Shown: positions 1 through 4,450 of the stretch, in pieces | Layout of the letters: each line of letters starts with the position of its first letter | Numbering within the stretch: the first letter of the stretch is position 1 | Assembly: GCA_001785725.1 (NCBI GenBank) | Contig: MFUQ01000018.1 | Coordinates: 37,969 to 43,819, forward strand | Origin: Candidatus Nomurabacteria bacterium RIFCSPLOWO2_01_FULL_36_10b | GTDB lineage: Bacteria > Patescibacteriota > Minisyncoccia > Phycocordibacterales > UBA1006 | Reading direction: 5' to 3' | DNA length: 5,851 nucleotides | Notes under the pieces: model-generated | Seen by the model: only the letters and a program-made list of their open reading frames with translations | Told to the model about the DNA's origin: nothing | The model's database searches: none | Made by a program: the position numbers and the translations under genes

Positions 1-873
1 TGTTGTAGAATTATTTAGAGAAAAAGTTTCAACAACTTTTTTATAAGCAAGTTTAGTTTCAGCTATCTCTGCATCTGTTGTTCCAGTTTCTTTATCATAA
101 TAAGCGAGAATATAATATCCGTCTTTTATGGTATTTTCTTTAATTCCATTTGATTTTGAAATATCAAAACAAGACTTCGGATAAATTCCTATTTCCCCAG
201 CCATTCGATGCCCATCACTAGTATCATTAGAAATTCCATCCCAGAGACAACCTTTGTAATTTATTGGTGTAGAAACTATCCAATCTTTCGGGGCTTCAAA
301 AGAATACTTATCCCTTATGATTTTCTGAGTTTGCACTGTAGAAGTTTGGTTATTTTCTACAATGATCGGAATAAGTACGAATCTAATTGGTCGACCACCT
401 TCTCCACCCGATGGATCATCTTGCGTAATTTTTATAAAATAATAGCCATTTGGAATTTTAGAAAAATCAAAATCAATTTTAAAAGATACTGCCCCAGCCG
501 TCATCCAATCCGTCGTTGCATCGCCATGTCCCGGACCATATGAAGTTTGATTTTTATTGGCGTCAAGAATTGTTATTGGTAAATTGCCTTCGAAAAAATA
601 TCCGCCCTTAATTGAACCAGAAACGGTTATTTTCCCAGAAACTTTTGAACCTGAAGCAATTGAAAATGATAATAAGTCTTCTCTATTTCCTAAATAATTT
701 TGTTCACTTACATCCGCGTCATCTTTTGTATCCCCAACTGGAATTTGATAGTCATCGTTATTTTGATTAACCAATTCGCCTGTCTGCCTATTCTTATAAA
801 ACGCAAAATACCCAAATATTAAAACAAGGACAATTAAAACTCCGATGATTATTTTGCTTATGTTTTGTTTCAT
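1..873 (-). CDS. Membrane-anchored Gmad2-domain (bacterial Ig-like) protein, C-terminus cut by window edge
   Basis: The reading frame is open from the ATG at 873-871 to position 1 (291 codons, no stop), so the gene continues off the left edge. Residues about 5-26 (ISKIIIGVLIVLVLIFGYFA) form one hydrophobic segment after a short basic N-terminus, suggesting a membrane anchor with the rest outside. Residues about 70-168 fit the Gmad2 immunoglobulin-like fold (PF10648, named from spore-germination proteins): a VSGSIKGGYFFEGNLPI strand pair, ITILDANK, DWMTAG at 122-127 and DDPSGGEGG near 152-160. From about 188 (YSFEAPKDW) a second domain begins, with two cysteines at 209 and 235; it faintly recalls PsbP/DUF1795-type folds, but I cannot assign it. 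No Shine-Dalgarno precedes the ATG. A TATAAT at 892-887 has no clear -35, and no terminator separates the gene from tRNA-Glu upstream, so read-through is possible. Gmad2 is confident; the cellular role is unknown. Confidence 0.88.
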   Translation of the reverse strand, partial: MKQNISKIIIGVLIVLVLIFGYFAFYKNRQTGELVNQNNDDYQIPVGDTKDDADVSEQNYLGNREDLLSFSIASGSKVSGKITVSGSIKGGYFFEGNLPITILDANKNQTSYGPGHGDATTDWMTAGAVSFKIDFDFSKIPNGYYFIKITQDDPSGGEGGRPIRFVLIPIIVENNQTSTVQTQKIIRDKYSFEAPKDWIVSTPINYKGCLWDGISNDTSDGHRMAGEIGIYPKSCFDISKSNGIKENTIKDGYYILAYYDKETGTTDAEIAETKLAYKKVVETFSLNNSTT

Positions 874-929
874 AAAATTATTTTGAATTATATAGAAATA
901 TAATACTACTATAGTAATAATGTTTCTCT

Positions 930-1004
930 TGGTGACCCCACCGGGAATTGAACCCGGATTTGCACATTGAAAGCGTGCTGTCCTAACCGTTAGACGATGG
1001 GGCC
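930..1004 (-). tRNA. tRNA-Glu (anticodon UUC)
   Basis: A full cloverleaf can be drawn. The acceptor stem is GGCCCCA (1004-998) with TGGGGTC (940-934). The D-stem is GTCT/GGAC, with GG in the D-loop. The anticodon stem is GCACG/TGTGC (one G-T pair) around loop CTTTCAA, which puts anticodon TTC at 971-969. The variable loop is AAAT, and the T-arm is CCGGG-TTCAATT-CCCGG. The discriminator base is A (933), and the 3' CCA is encoded (932-930). The overall sequence closely resembles known bacterial tRNA-Glu genes. I find no convincing promoter directly upstream and no terminator downstream; the next gene on this strand starts 56 bases on. Confidence 0.96.
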
Positions 1005-1038
1005 TTTATATCTTTACAAATTAACATTATTGGTATGC

Positions 1039-1119
1039 CCTAACCGTTACCTGCCTGCCGGTAGGCAGGGACGACTGCGTCCGTCGAAGCCCTTGGCGTA
1101 GACGGATGGGGCCTTTATA
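1039..1119 (-). pseudogene. Split remnant of the 5' part of a second tRNA-Glu copy
   Basis: On the minus strand this repeats the tRNA-Glu 5' flank and 5' end. TATAAAGGCCCCATC matches the intact gene (1010-996), then comes an extra C and GTC, then a 51-base insert (1100-1050), then TAACGGTTAGG, which matches the D-loop and beyond. Similarity ends after about GGxCA, so no anticodon arm, T-arm or 3' half is present and no tRNA can form. The insert lies exactly within the D-arm. The copy sits about 35 bases upstream of the intact gene. It is best read as a partial tandem duplication later split by a palindromic element, although the element could have arrived with the duplication. Confidence 0.65.
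1050..1106. repeat. Two-hairpin palindromic repeat element (REP/MITE-like)
   Basis: Positions 1050-1069 read CCTGCCTGCCGGTAGGCAGG, palindromic except for one mismatched pair. Positions 1080-1106 form a second inverted repeat: arms TCCGTC and GACGGA, then inner GCC and GGC around a CTT loop, with two mismatched positions between. Ten bases (GACGACTGCG) separate the hairpins. The block is far richer in GC than its surroundings and encodes nothing. I recall similar sequences scattered through Patescibacteria genomes, where they create spurious peptides such as CLPAGR and VYAKGFDG, both of which appear in a minus-strand frame here. That recall is unverified. No transposase is nearby, so movement would need help in trans. 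Confidence 0.7.
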
Positions 1120-1152
1120 ACGTCATTGAGTGTAACACGTTCTGAAATTTTT

Positions 1153-1182
1153 TCAATAGAAAAGGGCCTCATTGGGGCCCTT
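1153..1182 (-). terminator. Intrinsic terminator of the hypothetical gene
   Basis: On the minus strand, AAGGGCC (1182-1176) and GGCCCTT (1168-1162) form a 7-bp stem with a 7-base loop, followed by TTC and a mixed T-rich stretch. It begins 16 bases after the stop codon at 1198. The stem is strong but the T-tract is short, so termination may be partial. Confidence 0.65.
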
Positions 1183-1197
1183 ATTCTTCCATGTGGA

Positions 1198-1662
1198 TTA
1201 ACATCCGACAGCATCCCCTCTCTTGTCGGCACGGACGATATCAATGGCAGATTCTTCTCCCCTATACTGTGGAAAAAACTCTGTCACGATATCATCAACA
1301 ATACTTGGATTCAAAACCAAGTCATTGTTGAGCCCTGGGTTCCCATAATAGAAGACGACACCCGTATCGCCTCCATTAAAAAATTTATGAGACCCCTTGG
1401 GCAAGAATAATCTTGTTGGATTGTGCCCTTTGAGGAATTCAACGAGTTCTTTAAGTGGTTTTACTACCACATGAATCTCGTTGCACTTCCTAGAAAGCTC
1501 CAGTAGATTTGGGTGCCTTTTAAAAAGTATTGCGATTCTTTCAAAAAGCTCGTGCCTCTTCTCTACTATTCCAGCGTAGGAAGTAGCACTTTTTGGAGGA
1601 ACAAGGGGAATGTTCCCTCTGACTCCAATCACTACCAAAGATTCAATATATAATTTTTTCAT
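1198..1662 (-). CDS. Hypothetical protein, 154 aa, no recognised family
   Basis: The frame ends with TAA at 1200-1198. I chose the ATG at 1662-1660 (protein begins MKKLYIESLVVIG); an in-frame GTG at 1689 would add nine residues but overlaps a possible -10 (TATAGT, 1686-1681). Neither start has a Shine-Dalgarno. The protein is soluble, with no signal peptide or membrane segment. It reads as alternating strands and helices: an N-terminal hydrophobic strand (LYIESLVVIGV), a basic amphipathic helix (roughly residues 33-60, rich in K, R, E and L), a strand IHVVVKPL, and a C-terminal half with KFFNGGDTGVVFYYGNPG and a hydrophobic/acidic helix. I recognise no catalytic motif. Its base composition is somewhat more GC-rich than the neighbouring genes. 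It is divergent from tRNA-Val/tsaD and followed by its own hairpin terminator, which supports an independent real gene. Confidence 0.72.
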   Translation of the reverse strand: MKKLYIESLVVIGVRGNIPLVPPKSATSYAGIVEKRHELFERIAILFKRHPNLLELSRKCNEIHVVVKPLKELVEFLKGHNPTRLFLPKGSHKFFNGGDTGVVFYYGNPGLNNDLVLNPSIVDDIVTEFFPQYRGEESAIDIVRADKRGDAVGC

Positions 1663-1682
1663 AAAAGTAAGTTTTTCTTTAC

Positions 1683-1711
1683 TATACACAAAAATATAAA
1701 AATGCTATATT
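1683..1711 (+). promoter_or_regulatory. Likely promoter for tRNA-Val and tsaD
   Basis: TATACA (1683-1688, four of six matches to TTGACA), a 17-base spacer and TATATT (1706-1711) preceded by TGC give an extended -10 promoter. Transcription would start near 1717-1718, a few bases before the tRNA. No other promoter can sit between the tRNA and tsaD, so this one should drive both. A possible minus-strand -10 (TATAGT, 1686-1681) for the divergent hypothetical gene overlaps it. Confidence 0.55.
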
Positions 1712-1722
1712 TGTATTTGTTT

Positions 1723-1795
1723 GTGCGATTAGCTCATTTGGTAGAGCGCCCGCTTGACTCGCGGGAGGCGACAGGTTCAAATCCTGTATCGCATA
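1723..1795 (+). tRNA. tRNA-Val (anticodon GAC), 3' end abutting tsaD
   Basis: The cloverleaf is acceptor GTGCGAT/ATCGCAT (first pair G-U), D-stem GCTC/GAGC with loop ATTTGGTA, anticodon stem CCCGC/GCGGG around TTGACTC, variable loop AGGCG and T-arm ACAGG-TTCAAAT-CCTGT. The anticodon GAC (1756-1758) reads valine codons GUC and GUU. The discriminator is A1795. CCA is not encoded: the next bases are C, then the tsaD ATG. Two oddities stand out. Position 37 is T rather than the usual purine, and the acceptor ends in a weak G-U pair. All other invariant positions (U8, A14, G18 G19, U33, TTC in the T-loop) are present, so I take it as functional. Confidence 0.93.
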
Positions 1796-1796
1796 C

Positions 1797-3023
1797 ATGA
1801 ACATCCTCGCCATAGAAACAAGTTGTGATGAAACATCACTTGCCATATTATCAGCAATAGAAACTGAAAATGGCACTGATTTTGTTGTGTACGCACACAA
1901 CACACTTTCTCAAATTGATATACACGCGCAATATGGAGGCGTCTTCCCTAATCTTGCGAAACGTGAGCATGCAAAAAACTTAGTCCCTCTTCTAGAAGTA
2001 ACACTTCGCGAAGCGAAAATGTATAAACAAACTTTTGATATTACCAAAGAAGAAATAGGGTCAGATATTTCTTGCCGATTGCAGGAAAATAATGAAATAT
2101 TAAAAAAACTTCTTGAGCATGAGCCAGAACTCTACGAAGTGCTTATGGTATTTTTACCAACAATTAGAAAACCAAATATTGATATGATAGTTGTAACACA
2201 CGGTCCTGGATTGGAACCGGCATTATGGGTTGGAGTAAATTTCGCGCAAGCTCTTTCTTTTGTTTGGAACATTCCAGTTATACCAGTGAACCATATGGAA
2301 GGGCATATAGTTTCCGCATCTATACATGGTAATAATTTCTCTATTGATAAATCAAAAAAAATATTTCCTATGCTTGCTCTACTAATATCGGGAGGTCATA
2401 CAGAGCTCGTTATCACTCATGCTTGGGGGGAATATGAGAAAATAGGCCAAACACTTGATGACGCTGTTGGTGAGGCGTATGACAAAGTTGCGCGACTTCT
2501 TGGCTTACCATACCCTGGCGGGCCAAAAATTAGTCAACTGGCTGAAACATATTTCTATTCCCTGCCAGAGGTAAGGAAATATGATAAGAAGATTCAATTT
2601 TTCCCACGACCAATGATAAAAAGTGATAATTATGATTTCTCTTTCTCTGGTTTAAAATCCGCTGTGCGACGTTATGTAGAAACAACACATCCTGACTTAC
2701 TTAATCGTGAGCAGGTTGCGTATGAATTTCAAGAAGCAGTTACTGATGTACTTGTTGAGAAAACAAGAAAAGCGCTTAAGAATTATAATATTCCAACACT
2801 TGCGATAGCTGGTGGCGTCGCGGCAAATAAACGCATTCGTTCGGCTTGCGAATCACTTATTAAAGAAGAATTTCATAACACTAATATTATGATTGCCGAC
2901 ATGTCACTGACTGGAGATAATGCTCTTATGATCGGAGTTGCGGGATATCTTTCTTTTCTTGCGAAGAAAAGTAATTTAAAAAATGATTCGCCATTATTGG
3001 CGAATGGGAATCTTTCTTTATGA
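1797..3023 (+). CDS. tsaD: TsaD, tRNA N6-threonylcarbamoyladenosine (t6A) transferase subunit
   Basis: TsaD (YgjD/Gcp/Kae1 family) transfers the threonylcarbamoyl group from TC-AMP to A37 of tRNAs reading ANN codons, working in the cytoplasm with TsaB and TsaE. Visible landmarks are ETSCDET at 7-13, the metal-binding HxxxH as NHMEGH at 165-170 (H166, H170), SGGHT at 198-202, DDAVGEAYDK at 221-230, PYPGGP at 238-243, FSFSGLK at 281-287, AGGVAAN at 338-344, and the third metal ligand D374 in TGDNALM. At 408 residues it is about 70 longer than E. coli TsaD; most of the excess is a charged, probably helical insertion at about 76-124, before the IDMIVVTHGPG strand. The start is fixed by MNILAIETSC, which matches the family N-terminus. 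That ATG lies one base after tRNA-Val, leaving no room for a ribosome-binding site. The 3' end overlaps the convergent gene by six bases. Confidence 0.97.
   Translation: MNILAIETSCDETSLAILSAIETENGTDFVVYAHNTLSQIDIHAQYGGVFPNLAKREHAKNLVPLLEVTLREAKMYKQTFDITKEEIGSDISCRLQENNEILKKLLEHEPELYEVLMVFLPTIRKPNIDMIVVTHGPGLEPALWVGVNFAQALSFVWNIPVIPVNHMEGHIVSASIHGNNFSIDKSKKIFPMLALLISGGHTELVITHAWGEYEKIGQTLDDAVGEAYDKVARLLGLPYPGGPKISQLAETYFYSLPEVRKYDKKIQFFPRPMIKSDNYDFSFSGLKSAVRRYVETTHPDLLNREQVAYEFQEAVTDVLVEKTRKALKNYNIPTLAIAGGVAANKRIRSACESLIKEEFHNTNIMIADMSLTGDNALMIGVAGYLSFLAKKSNLKNDSPLLANGNLSL
2978..3005 (-). terminator. Intrinsic terminator inside the tsaD 3' coding region
   Basis: On the minus strand, thirteen bases after the stop of the coiled-coil gene, ATTCGCC and GGCGAAT form a perfect 7-bp stem (3005-2999 with 2992-2986) around a 6-base loop. 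CA and then six T (2983-2978) follow. This is a normal intrinsic terminator for the minus gene, yet it lies in tsaD codons near the C-terminus (around SPLLANGN). On the plus strand the hairpin is followed by a weaker T-rich stretch, so it may also slow or end tsaD transcription. Confidence 0.7.
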
Positions 3024-3350
3024 ATTAGAAAGTTTACATTCTGTATGTGTGGCAAGATCATGTATCCATTTATCATGACGATGAAGTTGCATATCACGCG
3101 CCGCATTATCAATAATAATATCATCTATTCTTTTTAGTATGACATCTTGGCTAGTTAGAATATGATCTATAATTTTGGTGAGAAGACTTTCTTCAAAATC
3201 TATAAATTTTTTATCAAGTTTTCTCTCAAAAACTCTAAACTCGTCTTTTGTAAGATATAGTTCTAAATCTCTCTTGGTTGCAAAAGCTTCCAAATCTTTC
3301 TTGGTTGCAAAAACCTTTTTTAATTTTTTTATGTCAGTATCAGTAATCAT
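3018..3350 (-). CDS. Small coiled-coil protein, 110 aa, function unknown
   Basis: I place the start at the ATG at 3350-3348 (MITDTDIKKLKK); the frame opens two codons earlier at a TTG, which is less likely. There is no Shine-Dalgarno. The protein is highly charged, with no signal or membrane segment, and reads as nearly continuous helix. It has three 9-residue repeats near residues 14-40 (FATKKDLEA, FATKRDLEL, YLTKDEFRV), then heptad-like LDKKFIDFEESLLTKIIDHIL and IDDIIIDNAARDMQLHRHDKW, suggesting an oligomeric coiled coil. Similar short xTKKDLE proteins are common in Patescibacteria and some phages, from memory, without known function. It has a good promoter of its own (3448-3419), lies downstream of ftsX on the same strand, and overlaps the tsaD end by six bases (3018-3023). 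Confidence 0.82.
   Translation of the reverse strand: MITDTDIKKLKKVFATKKDLEAFATKRDLELYLTKDEFRVFERKLDKKFIDFEESLLTKIIDHILTSQDVILKRIDDIIIDNAARDMQLHRHDKWIHDLATHTECKLSNS
3265..3314 (-). repeat. 27-bp tandem repeat within the coiled-coil gene
   Basis: Units begin at 3265 and 3292, exactly 27 bases apart, and are nearly identical over the first 21 bases (AAATCTCTCTTGGTTGCAAA against AAATCTTTCTTGGTTGCAAA, plus strand). They encode the FATKKDLEA/FATKRDLEL pair. The more diverged third protein repeat, YLTKDEFRV, suggests older duplication followed by a recent one or by conversion. Confidence 0.75.
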
Positions 3351-3418
3351 ACGCAAAAATATCTATCACATCTTTCTCTTCAAAAAGAAATAATAGTTCT
3401 TCAAATAATAATATGTTT

Positions 3419-3448
3419 ATTATATACCACTCTAGCATAATAAAACAA
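3419..3448 (-). promoter_or_regulatory. Sigma-70-type promoter for the coiled-coil gene
   Basis: On the minus strand, TTGTTT (3448-3443), an 18-base spacer and a perfect TATAAT (3424-3419) are visible. Transcription would begin near 3412, giving a leader of about 60 bases before the ATG at 3350. The rest of the 3357-3511 intergenic stretch holds only the weak ftsX hairpin. Confidence 0.65.
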
Positions 3449-3463
3449 CAGAGGATATTGTGG

Positions 3464-3489
3464 AAAAACTCTATTTTTTAAAAAAATAG
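3464..3489 (-). terminator. Weak AT-rich hairpin after ftsX, possible terminator
   Basis: On the minus strand, 22 bases past the ftsX stop, CTATTTTTT and AAAAAATAG (3489-3471) can pair with a one-base offset, followed by AG and a run of five T. The stem is almost entirely A-T, so stability is doubtful. Its place between ftsX and the next gene's promoter is its main support. Confidence 0.35.
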
Positions 3490-3511
3490 TAAAAACACTA
3501 CAATAATTATG

Positions 3512-4441
3512 TTACCGACGCATATATGAACGTACTGCAAGCGCGCTTGCCATAATGCCAATTACTATGCCTATTGCAACAAGTATAATAATTATCCACA
3601 CAAAATTATTAATATAATAATCAAAAACGCTTAAACCACCAAAAAATGATGTGGTTTGACGTGCAATCCATGATGTCAAAGGATACAGAACAACAATTGT
3701 AATTATAGAGCCAATAAATCCATGAAACATCCCAGCAACATAAAATGGACCTTGAATGGTAGTACGATCAGCACCAACCATTTGCATTGCGGCTATTTCT
3801 TCTCTTGAAGAGTAAATCGCAAGACGAATTGTATTAAGAGTTATTAATATAGACAAAATAATAAATACAAGTGCGACTATCGTCCCCATACGATGAATGG
3901 TATTCATCAAGTGCGCTATGCGTCTTATAACAAGTTCATTTTGATGGTAATTTACCTTTTCAATCATTGATTGCTCTAAACTTGTAAGCCCGCCGTCTGG
4001 TTCTAAAAATTTAGAAATAGAATCATAATTAGATGGATTATCTGCAAGCACATTAAGAGATGCTCCTAATGGATTCTCTCCTAATTCCTCAAGCGCTTGT
4101 AAAGCCAATGGATCGTCTTTATGACGTTCTTGAAAAACAGTTAAGGCCTCTTCGCGAGAAATATACTGCACTTCAGCAACGTGTTCAACTCCTTCTAATT
4201 TTCTTTGTACACTATTAACAATTTCATCCGTAGTATTTGGCAGAAAATAAACATTAACATCCACTCTCTTCGCCATTTGCTCAAGAGAAAATCCAAGCAC
4301 CGCATTTACGAATAGCATAGATGAGATTATAAGAAGAGTAACTGTCATAACTAACAATGATGCAAGTGTCACAGTGCTATTGCGCCATACTTGTTGCATA
4401 CCAGACCTAACCATGCGTTGAAATGAAGTAGTAAATGACAT
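3512..4441 (-). CDS. ftsX: FtsX, membrane subunit of the FtsEX cell-division complex
   Basis: FtsX is the permease-like partner of FtsE. It does not transport; it passes FtsE ATP hydrolysis across the membrane to activate peptidoglycan hydrolases during division. The 309-residue protein has the expected topology: a cytoplasmic N-terminus, TM1 at about 24-49, a large extracellular domain at about 50-180 (including DVNVYFLPNTT and YISREEALTVFQERHKDDP), TM2 at 187-207, TM3 at 235-257 and TM4 at 280-302. The cytoplasmic loop NTIRLAIYSSREEIAAMQMVGA (203-224) is the characteristic FtsE-coupling segment. The ATG lies nine bases after the ftsE stop with no Shine-Dalgarno (TTAATCTAT), so translation may be coupled to ftsE. 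No hydrolase or hydrolase-activator gene follows, unlike many ftsEX operons, so its target must be encoded elsewhere. Confidence 0.96.
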   Translation of the reverse strand: MSFTTSFQRMVRSGMQQVWRNSTVTLASLLVMTVTLLIISSMLFVNAVLGFSLEQMAKRVDVNVYFLPNTTDEIVNSVQRKLEGVEHVAEVQYISREEALTVFQERHKDDPLALQALEELGENPLGASLNVLADNPSNYDSISKFLEPDGGLTSLEQSMIEKVNYHQNELVIRRIAHLMNTIHRMGTIVALVFIILSILITLNTIRLAIYSSREEIAAMQMVGADRTTIQGPFYVAGMFHGFIGSIITIVVLYPLTSWIARQTTSFFGGLSVFDYYINNFVWIIIILVAIGIVIGIMASALAVRSYMRR

Positions 4442-4450
4442 ATAGATTAA

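Noticed and set aside
208..543. Plus-strand open frame of 111 codons
   Set aside because: It lies opposite the Gmad2 gene, which has clear family motifs; the plus-strand translation has no domain character.
907..916. TACTATAGTA 10-bp palindrome between tRNA-Glu and the Gmad2 gene
   Set aside because: It is short and AT-rich, expected by chance, and not placed relative to a credible promoter.
1047..1410. Open frames on both strands at 1047-1244 (minus) and 1126-1410 (plus)
   Set aside because: The first runs through the palindromic element and terminator; the second is antisense to the longer hypothetical gene and starts in that gene's terminator region.
1682..1903. Minus-strand frame across tRNA-Val and the tsaD start
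   Set aside because: It is fully antisense to a tRNA and to conserved TsaD codons.
3021..3023. TGA recoded as glycine (code 25) extending tsaD
   Set aside because: TsaD is already complete at this TGA, and read-through would run antisense into the coiled-coil gene.
3012..3032. CTTTCT/AGAAAG hairpin spanning the two convergent stop codons
   Set aside because: It has only six mostly A-T pairs, a nine-base loop and no T-tract on either strand; the hairpin at 2986-3005 is far better.
2873..3124. Minus-strand frame of 83 codons
   Set aside because: It lies antisense to the conserved TsaD C-terminus and in a different frame from the coiled-coil gene.
3175..3393. Plus-strand frame of 72 codons
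   Set aside because: It is a serine/lysine-rich shadow of the coiled-coil gene.
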